Source: Rhea pennata | Lineage: Eukaryota; Chordata; Aves; Rheiformes; Rheidae | Length of the DNA stretch: 64,000 nt | Direction of reading: 5' to 3' | Assembly: GCF_028389875.1 (NCBI RefSeq) | Contig: NC_084668.1 | Span: 16,139,993-16,203,992 of the forward strand | In this document: positions 1 through 61,757 of the stretch, piece by piece | Layout: each line of letters begins with the position of its first letter | Numbering within the stretch: position 1 is the first letter of the stretch | Position numbers and translations under genes: made by a program | Notes under the pieces: generated by a model | Databases searched by the model: none | Told to the model about the DNA's origin: nothing | What the model saw: the letters and a program-made list of their open reading frames with translations, nothing else

Positions 1-2169
1 CCATGTACCACATGAAGTTATCCTGAGAACTAGTTACCTTGAAGTCTCAAGTTTTTAAACACCCTGGAATAAAGCTGGGCACTGCTAAAAGAATGTGACA
101 ATCATGAGGGCACAGGAAGACCCAGAGAAACAGAAATTGCGTTTAGTTTAGTGTTCTGCAGAGCTCTAGGGCTGCTGGAAATGGCCACACCAAAGTCACT
201 GTGCCCTTTCAGTCTTGAACGCCATTTTAATGAAAAACAACGATATCCTTCAACATTAACTTCATCACAGACACTTGCTGTTTTGCTATGTGGATGAAGA
301 ACACAAAAATAGTTTTCATTGGAAAAAGAAACTATAAAAAGAATTTCTCAAGAAACAAAGATTAAATTTCCTGAATATGGGATTCAGCCTCACTAGGGAA
401 GTGGCAGTAGAGGAGAGTAAAAGCTTTTATTTCAGCTGGGAAACCTGAATTACATCCAAGAAAATTGCAGTTACCCCTTGTCCACAGACTTTCAAGGAAT
501 GGTGTACTTACCCCAAAGTTCACTTGCCTCTGTAAGTTCCTCACAGTCTGAAACACAATTTTACCATACCAATCCATTTTATTTTGCCCCCAAGTTTAGT
601 AAGAGTCTTAGTACAAATCCCTTTTGAGCAATCATCTAGCCATTACTGTTCACTCACAGGCCATCCAGACCTATAAACTGCATCACACGCTCCTGCTGCT
701 GCTAGTAAACACGCAGTGTTGTGCCAGAGCACTGGCAGAGGAATCCGCGCAGCATTTCAGAAAGTTACGTACACAGCAGCACAATGGCAGAAAACAGGAA
801 GATTTATGTTATGTACTCCATTTTTCAGGCAAGCGTGCAGCTTTCACCATGTTACTACAGTTTAGGTAGCAAGTAATCTTGCTATCAATTCACAGAATAG
901 AAGCACTGGCCAGCAAGACTGTCTGATAAAGCACATGAGGAACCAACTTCACACCAGGAGAGCTGGGGCCCAGATTCCTTGGAGTCCGACTACTGGACCA
1001 TTAGAGCTGCTTTGCACAGTCTGGTCACTGTGAAATGTTACATTTGCTATGTACTGTACTGCTTCAAATACAAATACCCCTGTGACAAAATTCAGCACTG
1101 AGTTTTGTGTTTGAACACCACAATTTAGTCTCCTAAAGCGCTGGGATTCCAAACTGATTCTCAAACAGTCTGTGGCAGCCTTTGGGTGTAGGAGCTGTAC
1201 CTTCAAGCACTGCTCATCTTTGAAGGACGAGTGGCCGATATAACAAAAGCCCCAGGAACAAACAGCTGGTATTTCTCAGCAGCTGACCCATCTGGAAGGC
1301 AGAATTTACTGGCTGTCTTCCAGCGCAGATCCCACCGTGAGCACACGGCAGCAACTGTTTTGTAGTGAGTCATGGCAAACCAGTCTGCCGCTCTCAGCTA
1401 CAGTCATCTGTGTAGAGTAATGGCAGGCAGCAATTACTGCATTAATCATATCACAGGAATTAAATCTAAACTTGGAATACACATACAGTTATTCAAACTT
1501 ATCTCTTGCAATTGTTGCACTTGACTTGGTGTTGAAAGCACTGCATCCCACACAGATCCATTACTTAGACAAGCAAAATCATCAGACATCCTGGCCAAGA
1601 TTTACAGCACGGGGAGAGCTATAGTAGTGTTGCATCTCCAGCTAATGCAAGTGCGTTGATTATAAAAATCAGTATTGCAATTAAAGCTATCTCCACATTC
1701 AGTAGTGCTTTTCTTTCTTGAAATTTATGAAGAGTGGAAAATAGTTTCTAGGCAATTTTTAAAGTATGGTAGAAATAAGTTCCCACTTACCACACTGGCT
1801 GGCTTGTTTAGCAAAGAAAGGAAGGAAAAAAAAGTAGCTTACTTGTTACATTATTAAGCAGAAATTTTTCAGAAAGCATGCGCCTGCTGCAAACTGCCCC
1901 CACCTCATTCCACATTTTCTAGAAGCTTACTGCATTAAGATCAAATTTAATCTTATCGAATTTATAGCAATTTAACCCCTTGACACACAGAGAATTTTAT
2001 GTCAGTATTGTCATTTAACCAAAATAACATTTAAAAAAGAAAAAAAAGCCCAACTCAGGGCTCTCATCTCTCCTTCACATCTCAGCTTCCAGCTCACACT
2101 ATGGCAAGTCAAAACACTTTCTGATTCAACAATAACTTCTGTAGCGACATAATCCTGTTCAGCAGTTAT
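1..2169. other. Flank downstream of ERCC3, nothing recognised
   Basis: Ordinary AT-rich sequence without a coding exon, RNA gene or repeat family that I can name. Open frames here are at most about 85 codons and show no recognisable protein. In human the next gene in this direction is CYP27C1; no part of it was seen. Confidence 0.5.
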
Positions 2170-2891
2170 GATGGCTTTATTTCACAATCAATAAATAGAA
2201 TATAAATGACAGGGGAAAACAGCCTTTATTTCAACAGTTTCTCATCCATAGCAAGAACATAAAAAAAAATGAAGAAAATGGAGCACAGGAATTTATTTTT
2301 ATTAGGAATGATTTCTTGAGTAAACTTTGGAGATGGAGTCCATCTTTCTTGTTTTAAATGTCAAAATACTTTCAACTAATTGTTAGAATTTTAAGATAGG
2401 TTAAATCATGAGTATAAATTAGCTCCCAGTTTAAAAATATTATGTAAAGTGCTCCTATCAGGATTTGTTCAGCTCAAGGAATGATTTTCGTTTAAGCATT
2501 TTAAACATCAGTATTTTAGTTGAGCAGACACAGTAATCAGATAAATAATATTTCAAACATCAGTACAAACTTCATATACAAAACCTTTACAGAATTTTTC
2601 TGAAAAGTAGTCTTCAGCTGATAAAAATAAAATTCTATTAATTGCCCTGGAAACCAGATGGGTGTAACCACGATCCAGTCCTTGGATAACATCTTCCCTG
2701 TGGTGAGATGTAGTTCCTTTTCCTTTCAGACTCATCCATGAGAGCACATATATCGCTAAGTAGATATGTGGCTATATAGATGCATATAAAAAAGTCTTTA
2801 GAAGGAGCTGTCAGAAATCTCAGCTCCATATTTTCAGTTATGGAAACCGATACATGGATCCAGTTTTAACAAATTGGACACATGAAGTACG
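2170..2891 (-). other. ERCC3: ERCC3 3' UTR candidate with poly(A) signals
   Basis: The sequence downstream of the stop is AT-rich. Minus-strand AATAAA hexamers occur at 2292-2297, 2225-2230 and 2176-2181, so cleavage is likely in or just below this cluster. The exact end cannot be read from sequence alone. Confidence 0.45.
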
Positions 2892-25508
<22,617 letters not shown>

Positions 25509-25551
25509 GGCCGCGTCGCGCCGCGGTGGCCGCAGGCAGTGGGCGCCGCGT

Positions 25552-25560
25552 CACTTCCGC
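25552..25560 (-). promoter_or_regulatory. ERCC3: ETS-type site upstream of ERCC3
   Basis: The minus strand reads GCGGAAGTG, close to the ETS/GABPA consensus CCGGAAGTG, about 45 bp upstream of the start codon. ETS sites near the start site are typical of TATA-less housekeeping promoters. Confidence 0.55.
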
Positions 25561-25570
25561 CGGCGGCAGC

Positions 25571-25580
25571 GTGACGTCAC
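25571..25580. promoter_or_regulatory. ERCC3: Perfect CRE palindrome
   Basis: GTGACGTCAC contains the full CREB/ATF consensus TGACGTCA as a perfect palindrome, about 65 bp upstream of the ERCC3 start codon. Its place in the island fits a promoter element; occupancy is not shown by sequence. Confidence 0.65.
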
Positions 25581-25604
25581 GCGCCGCGCGCGCCCGGCGG
25601 GGGC

Positions 25605-25634
25605 GGGGGGGGGGGGAAGAGAGAGAGAGAGAGG
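25605..25634. repeat. G12 run followed by (GA)n
   Basis: Twelve G residues at 25605-25616 are followed by a GA dinucleotide repeat to about 25634, just upstream of the CRE. The tract could form unusual DNA structure and is prone to length variation. Confidence 0.85.
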
Positions 25635-25663
25635 CGGAGGCGGAGCGGGAAATAAATACGTCG

Positions 25664-25669
25664 TTTATT
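25664..25669 (-). terminator. MAP3K2: Candidate distal poly(A) signal for MAP3K2
   Basis: The minus strand carries AATAAA here, the last such hexamer before the ERCC3 promoter. It could end the longest MAP3K2 transcripts. Other minus-strand AATAAA hexamers downstream of the MAP3K2 stop lie at 32896-32901, 31885-31890, 31151-31156, 27384-27389 and 27303-27308. Which are used cannot be decided here. Confidence 0.3.
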
Positions 25670-26461
25670 CACACGCCAAAGTGCCGTTTATGGAGGCCGC
25701 TGCGGAGCGCGCGGCGTTACCGCCAGCAACGGCCCGGCGAGGCGGCGGCCCCGCGCCGGCCGGAGCTGGCGTCGTTACAGCGGTACAAAACCCCGAGCGA
25801 AAGGAAAGCCATGTACCAGCAAGGAAACCAAACAGGTAAATACATAGAAATCCGTTAAAAAAAAAAAAAAGAAAATGAAAAAAAATTATACATTTTTTTT
25901 TACAAGCACAATTTTAAAAAGGTAACAAAGTCAAATGTGCATGAGAAGTGAAGGAAACACCGTACCAGGCAATTACCAATTTGACAGAGTGTATCAACTC
26001 TTTCTAAACTATGGACTTCAGGACAGGTCAACAGTGCACCGTATAACGAGCATGAGAAATTTTACTTGGTACCATCTTAAACATGAGGCTTTCTTAAAAC
26101 ACATTAAAAAAAAGGGGGGGGGGAAGAGAATTCAGGTATTAGATTGACATTCTGCTAGTTTAAAAGAATAAGCCAAGTCTTTAAAGCATGTTCCAAACAT
26201 GTGACATTCACCCATCAGCAAGGGGCCAAACATGCTTTAACCTTTCTCGACACCAGGAAACCGGAACGGGAGAAGGGCTACAAAAGAAACAGGCAGATGC
26301 AGGACAGGAGATAGCAGAATGCGACTTCCCAAAATTGGTGGTGGTTTCCTACTTTTTAATTCCCCAGTCAACTCTGAGAATTCAAAGATTGCTTTTCAAC
26401 TTTTCAAAACAGTGTATTTTCTCTGCATCAATTAAAGACTTCAGCCTTTGGGGTTTTGTCC

Positions 26462-26502
<41 letters not shown>
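26462..26502. repeat. Poly(T) tract
   Basis: Forty-one positions of T with a single C at 26473. Confidence 0.9.
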
Positions 26503-26507
<5 letters not shown>

Positions 26508-26783
26508 ATTCTTTAAAGAGAAATCACACTGTTGTCCCTATGGAGTGTTTTAATATATCTTTAAGTAGAATTCGTGTCTGATTTTGGAAATACAAATACA
26601 TTTTGAATGGTTAAAAACAAAAATTAAAAAAATATTTTGAACATCAGCCAGCTGAAAATATATTTATCTAGTAAATTATCTCTCAAAGCTTATATATATT
26701 TAATTATTCTAACTAAACATAGTACCCTTAAAAAACAAGTTCATAAAAATGTAGAAATGAAATTGTGGAATAAGATTACTGGG

Positions 26784-26816
<33 letters not shown>
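26784..26816. repeat. (TA)n(CA)n microsatellite
   Basis: A compound dinucleotide tract of TA units followed by CA units. Confidence 0.9.
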
Positions 26817-28794
26817 TTCAATGCATACACAGAATTACAGGTACTCTAAGTTTGGAAGGTTGTTAGACAAATGGAACTAGTAAGCAATGCTCAACTCCTG
26901 AGTTCCTCAACCAAGATAACCATAGGCTAATTTTTTAATTTTTTTTATACACAAGATATTCAATGTAAAGCAGCAACAGCAGTGCAGTTACTGATAGCAA
27001 CATCTCAAAAGTAATAAAAAACTCCATACATCCAGACAGTAGTACATTGCACACATACGTGATTCTCATACACCCATCAACAATTGGTCAGAGTATTAAA
27101 TCAGTGTACAAATTAAATATTTCCAAAAATGTGCAAAAAAGTCAACGTTGATAGAAAAAAACACCTTTGTGTACATACATTACAAACTGTGCCCAGCATT
27201 CAACTGAGAGTAAAAACATTTACAGTGAGAAACTGATTAAATAGAGAATTTAATGGCTACATTAAAAAAATGTACATTAGATCAAGAGTAAATTTACAAA
27301 TTTTTATTCATAGCTTCATGAAAACTAAATGCCTACGTTCCAATTTATCTAAGTCTCCCTCCATGTATTTACAATGATATTCCTTTATTTGACTTTTGTG
27401 AGGTCTGAGATGACAGGTTTTTTTTAAATAATAAACCATGTCCATTTTAGGATGACACCATCTTTTAAGCAGGTGTTAATGAGAAACAAACACTAGGAAA
27501 CTGACATTCTAATGCCTGTTCAGAAAAGAAAATGCTATCCTTGTTTTTAAATCAAAATTATATAATTTGGGGGGAAAGGATTATCTAGTATTTGGGGAAA
27601 AGACATGAAAAACATCTGAAATATTTCCCGCAAATATCCATTCTAGAGTTACTGTATCCTTATTTCCCCACAAAATACCTTGACCTCCCTTCCTCATCAG
27701 TGGACTCAAGGTAAGGACTGAATCATGAAATACAATTTTAATGTATTAATCCAGTTCCTCTCCCTATAAAGCAAGTTCATGAAAAACTTAAGACCTAGCC
27801 AAAGAATGACTGCTAATTTTGTTTGATACACAAGAATTTTTTTCTCCGTCTCATCTTCCCCCTCAAATATATGGATGTATATATATATTGCTAGAGTGAA
27901 ATCGAACAGCTGATTTCTATGGCACAGAGCCACGTGCCAAACTCCTGCTTTGGCCAGGAGCTGCAGGATGCAGGTCACATCCCCAGAGTTCAGGGCCCAC
28001 GCGGCGCTGGCAGCAGCGGTGGCCCTGCAGCGAGGACGGAGCAGGACAGACTGTGCCCCTGCCCCAGCACACCCTCCCCGCACCCTCGGCCTGGCAGCCC
28101 CTACTAGCTAACTCCCCGCAGCAAGCAGGAGTCTCCAGGACCCTCAGCTCACATGGCGGAGCCTGGAATTAAGCTCTGTGTTAGCTCCCTGTGCAGTTCA
28201 GGAGCTACCAGTGGCCACCACCTATACAGTATTTAAGTAGTGCCAGTTAAAATGAAAAAATAAACCGTATGTAGGCCAAGCAGAGAAAATAAAAAGAAAA
28301 AAGCTCCTTGGCTTCTGATCAAGAATTTTGAGTTATAAACACCAGTATGGAAGCAACTCTGCCCCCTTTGGTGTATGTTTGTGGCTCCTCTTGAAGGCAG
28401 CAAACACCCCTTAGAGTTGTGGGTGAGATTTGGCTCTAAGTAAAACAGACTGCTTTGCAGCAGCTTTGAAATGTCCTTATTATGGCACACAGAGCAATGC
28501 AGATCACAAATACACTTTCCTTCACAGCATTAAGCGTCCCAAAAATCAAACCTAGCTATAAAATTAGTTGCCAAATTTAGTTACCAAGCTTGTACATTAT
28601 TTTTCAAATGACATCAATAAGATTAAGTTAAAGATTTTTTTAAAAAAAAACAAACTCTTCATTTTAACGCTGGCATGAATTTTGCACATCAAAATAGAAA
28701 CAATAAGCACCCAAATCTCTTAAATATGGGCAGTATCCATCACCTTTTACTACTATCTTTCTTTAGTTAGCAGTAACTTACTGATATATATATA

Positions 28795-28796
<2 letters not shown>

Positions 28797-28839
<43 letters not shown>
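28797..28839. repeat. (TG)n microsatellite
   Basis: About 21 uninterrupted TG units, preceded by a short TA run. It lies in the presumed MAP3K2 3' UTR, where the transcript would read it as CA repeats, a known binding context for hnRNP L. Confidence 0.95.
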
Positions 28840-28843
<4 letters not shown>

Positions 28844-29547
28844 AAGTAACAGTACTAATCCATCACTTTTGGCTATATGTAGATGGGGACAGAAAAGTTT
28901 TGAAAACTGTAGGTGATTTTACACCGCATACTTGTCATGAACACAAGACAGCAAGCTACCAGCAAGAAGAGGAGATACTGGCAGTAATACTTTTGCTTTT
29001 CCAGAAACACCATATATATATAGACTTACATTCAAGCACACAAGTTAGGCTTGTTCATCTGCATGACCAACTTTCAAGATTAAAAAAATTAATTGTAAGT
29101 TACAACAGATCTGACTGATTTGCTCAAGACTCTGAAGCTGCATATACATTGCTCTATGCTGTCTAAACGAATGCCTTGCTGTACTGCACTGCACCTCCTG
29201 GTGCCGCAAGAAGGCTTTCAGTCACGACAACGGCAGGATTAGGATTATGTAAGAGAAACAGGAAGCAGTTTAATGGTAACAAAGGTAGCTTCACGGAGGA
29301 TTTTGTTGATTTGCTAAAACAGAACTAATACTCCGTATGTTGAAAGTAAACAACTTTGAGTACAGTACCATGTTTAGAAGTGTACCAACTATCGCTGACT
29401 AGTCCTTTAAGAACTCTTAAGATCTCTACAGTAAAACCAGAGTCTAGTACCCCGAGCTAGGTAACTATATGTTGGCTGTAACAGTATCTGTATGAGTGCA
29501 GAAAAGTAATTTTCCCAGTATGCATCAGTTTACAATCTCCAGAATGC

Positions 29548-29570
29548 AAAAAAAAAAAAAAAAAAAAAAA
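29548..29570. repeat. Poly(A) run, 23 nt
   Basis: An uninterrupted A tract with no recognisable element attached. Confidence 0.9.
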
Positions 29571-32500
29571 GGTATCAGCCTAGGTAGTACTTGGGAAGTA
29601 CTTCAATTATTTTTAAAAAAAGCCTCAAATTGAAAGTCTACAGCAGATATATAAAACACTTTTCAAAGCAGTTAGAGAATTTAAGGGCGCTTGAAAAATG
29701 TATTTAAAGACTGTTTTGGTGACAGAATTGTATGACAGCCATAGCATTTCAATACAGTGTTCAAATACGAACAAAATTAAGGCATAGAGATAAAAAGGCA
29801 CTAGCTAAAAAACAGCTGTTAAATAACTTATTCTGGTATACTGAAGAGACTGCTTAGCTACAATAAGAATTGCAAATCAAGTGACTTTTTAAGACAAAAC
29901 TGAGAAAATAACAGATTTATCAATCAAGAAAAGTCAATTATATCCATACCTTTTTCCAGTACTTCCAACGGTATTTTTATCACCCAAATTAAAAATGAAC
30001 AATCTGCTCCTCAGGCAGGACTGAGCTGGATCAAAGCTCACACATTTGGTGAACGTTCCCAGCAAGTGAACCTTGTATTAACAGTTATTCATAATTTTCC
30101 TCATTCCAGCCATATAAAAAAGCTGATTAAAAAAAAAATACATAGAAGCTTAATAACATTGGCTGAAACAGCAATGAAAATCCTATTTGTGCCAAAAAGC
30201 CACGAGCAAACAATGCCCTGAGGTACACAGGTAGTTAAACTTGTTACTCAATGTAATACTTAAACAGCCAGAATAATAAGATTCATTAGCAGGTAAGTCC
30301 TTTGAAAATACATGTACTCACTATCAACCTTAACCCTTTTTCTGTGAGTACAGCTTCCTCTTGGCATTTACAGAAAAGCAAAACATAACCCTGCAACAGT
30401 ATTCTTTCCTGTCTTTTCTAATAATTGGACTCAAGCATAACTGACTATTCTAAAATGCTGGTATCTTCATTAGTAAGATATTAAAAGTTGTCATCAGGAA
30501 TCTCAAATCCACAATCCTTCTCTCTACTGGAATTTTATGCATGCAGTTCCATGCACCCTCTGAAATTCTAGAGACAGGGTTTGGTAATTATCATGCCAGG
30601 AGTCCACAAAGCGTCTTACAGACACTCTGTACAGAGGTACCTCATAATTTAATACAGATTGTTTTTCTGTAATACCCCAACATAACAACATTGAAGTGCA
30701 ACATGCAAGGGGATAAATAGTAACCAACCTTTTGGTAGAACAGTCTCATTTAAATTTGTATATATTGCTAAGCTCAAAATATTAACAAATGGTTAATAAC
30801 CACCTAAATTTGCTCTAAGTATCTTAGGTCAGCTTAGGGTGGAAAAAAACAGTGCAGGCCTAATCTTGATTCATTTAATGTAATTTTACTAGAATCACTT
30901 AGCTGGCAAAAGCCATCTTCTTTTAAGAAGTACCAGCAGCTTTCTGATGTCAAAGAAAGTTTAAGGAAGATGCACTCTGCAAATTCTCTTTTTCCAGTTC
31001 CAAAATACTTACCATTGTCATGACTGAATGCCATTTTTAGAGGAGACACAGAAGCAGCAATTTCAATTACTTTCAATAATTAAAATCACAATGAGGAAGT
31101 GATATTGCAATATACATGAGCCAGCACTGCCTTGCAGAAAGGACACAGTATTTATTAGAAAACTAGATTCTGAAATTCTTCAAGTTTCAGAGTGCAGTTT
31201 CTTTTTAGAATAGTATCTTTAATTTTTATGAGTGCTACAGATAAACCTGATTATATTTCCCTTTAATATTCTGTTTTGCTAATAAGAAGTTTCCGTACCT
31301 TTTCAGATATCACTGTCCACTGCTGATTTTTTCATATACATTTCCAGCTTGGTTTTGGTACCTTCTTGATCTATTTGAAATCAGTCATTTCAATTACACA
31401 ATCTTTAAGTTAGCTACATAAATTATTAGGCTCTACATTAAACCTCCCTCCCCTGGTACCACTAAATTTTGCTTATAAAGCAAAGGTCCTTTACAGCAGA
31501 GTATATAGAAGTTTTCTTTAAAGGCTGCTTTCGTACCTTTTGACTAGTTACAGAGAAAAAAATAAGTCAATATAAGTTGACTTTCATTTTGGCCTTCTAA
31601 GTTTTCCCTAGTTGGGTTAATTCTTCCCATGCTTATAAAATCCTGCACAGTTATGTACCCTGACCAAAACAATATGCTTGATAAAACACTCACATAAACT
31701 GAAAAAGGCCACCGCTCAGTCTCAGGAGAGGAGGCTCAAAACAGAAGGAAAATCATTCTTACTCTGGTACAGGTAAAGTGATTAAAAATAGATCCATACT
31801 CCTGCTTATGCTCGGTAGAAGATTTGGAAATTCCTAGAATAAATTCAGAAAACTCATGAGTTAACTGCCATGAGAATGGGTAAGTTTATTACTCTACGTC
31901 CATGCTCTTTAGAATTCTGATAGTCCTCTAAGGATGCAGAACAGATAGGAGCCTGGGGACTACAGTGCATAACCTTGTCAGAGGGGACAAGGTTCACAGG
32001 ATCAGCCCGCTCTGCTTTTACGTAACAACAAAAGCAAGCAAGAAATCATCCAAAACAGTTTGCATTATTTCAGTTCTGGAGTCCAGTAGTTCCAGTTCTC
32101 TTATTTATATAGTGTACTTCTACAAAAATATGAGAGTTTGACTTTTCTGTAGCAAAAAGTCAGTTATTAACTACACCTGATCAACACTAGGCTTCTCAAT
32201 TGAGGACCCATATTTCAGATTTTATCTTTCTTTTATATTTTTTCAGAAATGGAAAAAGTGATTATGTTTTATGACGTTTGGAAACCTGATAAACACGGAT
32301 CATCTGGATTTCAGGCTGGAGTAATCACGCTCATGCTATTTAGCTGCTGGCTCACTTTATGTTTTTGGCCTATTCTCTGAACAATCTTTTGTGCTGTGCC
32401 TTCTTGTTTAGGTGACTTCATTATCATTACCTTATGAAAAGTTATAACCAGAGTTCTATCTTTTTCCTTAACTTATTCCTAGTGCTAAAAGATGCTGGGC

Positions 32501-33636
32501 TTCATTTCAGAAATTTTCAACACAGCCTAAATAACTGAACTGTTACTAAAACAATTTTAGCATAATGGGAAGAATTTTATATTTTTCAGGCACTTGGTTG
32601 ACACATATTCCACCCCAGTGCCTCTCAGCAGCTTTGAAGACACTATTTCTTACAGCTCACTCCGAATCATATTCTGCACAAGGATTACTCACAACCATTC
32701 CCCCCAACTATTCATGGAATCATAGAGGAAGACTTTCTTTCTCTCTCCATATCGCCTTTTTTTTCTTTTTCTCCCCTCCCCCCCCTTTCTTTTTAAATAA
32801 TTGTCTCCTCCAGGCTTATGCAGTAGAGGATTCTCTTTGGCAGACAGAGCAGGAGGCATTCTCCAACTATTTACATCCAACAGTTGACTCTTCTGTTTAT
32901 TCTGGAAATTTTCACTTTGTAATATAGTAGTTCCTAGGAGTCTGTGCCCATAATCTGTCTACCTGTAAATCTTCTCCTATTAAGACAATATAGCTCTATA
33001 CCAAAACCTCTATTTACTGAATTTGTGTTAAATTCTGTTTTGCTATTTTCTTTTGGTCACAGAGGAGTACCAGGCAGAAACAGTGTTGTACAAAGAGTTC
33101 CAAGTTCTTCCAGCTTCTAACTCAAAACTGTGGGTCTAAGCTTAAACTTTTAAATCCAGAAACTGATTAAAATGCTAAAATATAAGAAGTTAGAACTCTC
33201 TGCAGCAAGTACCTTAAAAATACAAATAACAATCACAGATAAGTAGCCTTCTTCTCCTCTAGCTCATTTCTGTTTTTCCCTGCACCCTGAGTCAGTCAGC
33301 AGTGTCAGAAAAAGTCACACAGTCCCTGACTGTCCAATCATTTGTCTTTTTTTTCCCCTTTAAATAAGGAACAAGTATGTACTAAAGTGCTTTATCTACA
33401 TGAACCACATCAGTACATTATAAAAACAAAAAGTTCTAGTCCTGGTGGGAGTGGGGGTGGGAATATTCTCATTTTACATACAAAATTTAGATTGTTTACA
33501 ATCTAAGTGAAACAAAGATTCAAGAGAATGTGTTCTCTCTCTTGTCTTTTTTCTCCTTTTTGTAAAAAATAAAAAATAAAAGTGCAGTCAAATAGAAAAT
33601 AAATGCAGTAGATGCAAGCTGAGTTGAGGCAGGCCG

Positions 33637-61687
<28,051 letters not shown>

Positions 61688-61691
<4 letters not shown>

Positions 61692-61757
61692 AATGGCAGT
61701 GAGCCTGAAAACCTGAACTTCAGGGAAATGGCTGCCCCGTTATCATTATTTTATATC
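61688..61757 (-). other. MAP3K2: Likely full exon containing the MAP3K2 start codon
   Basis: The minus strand has a strong acceptor, GGTTTTGTGTTTTAG|GATA, at 61758. That would make a 70-nt exon ending at the ATGG donor. It would contain an upstream ATG at 61746 with an eight-codon open frame ending at 61720. Alternative closer acceptors (TTCAG) exist, so the 5' edge is uncertain. Confidence 0.5.

Larger units (their letters stand above)
25670..33636 (-). other. MAP3K2: Probable long MAP3K2 3' UTR and intergenic stretch
   Basis: Nearly 8 kb follows the MAP3K2 stop before the ERCC3 promoter. It is AT-rich, has no coding exon I can recognise, and holds several minus-strand AATAAA hexamers. MAP3K2 transcripts are known to have long 3' UTRs in mammals, so much of this is probably UTR, but the end point is unknown. 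Inside it are a T tract (26462-26502), a (TA)n(CA)n tract (26784-26816), a (TG)n array (28797-28839), an A23 run (29548-29570) and a GC-rich patch near 27940-28200. Confidence 0.45.

Noticed and set aside
1-2169. Part of a neighbouring gene such as CYP27C1 downstream of ERCC3
   Set aside because: No exon with cytochrome P450 features was found; the distance in human also argues against it.
28797-28839. A regularly spaced repeat array that might suggest CRISPR
   Set aside because: It is a simple TG dinucleotide microsatellite in an animal genome.
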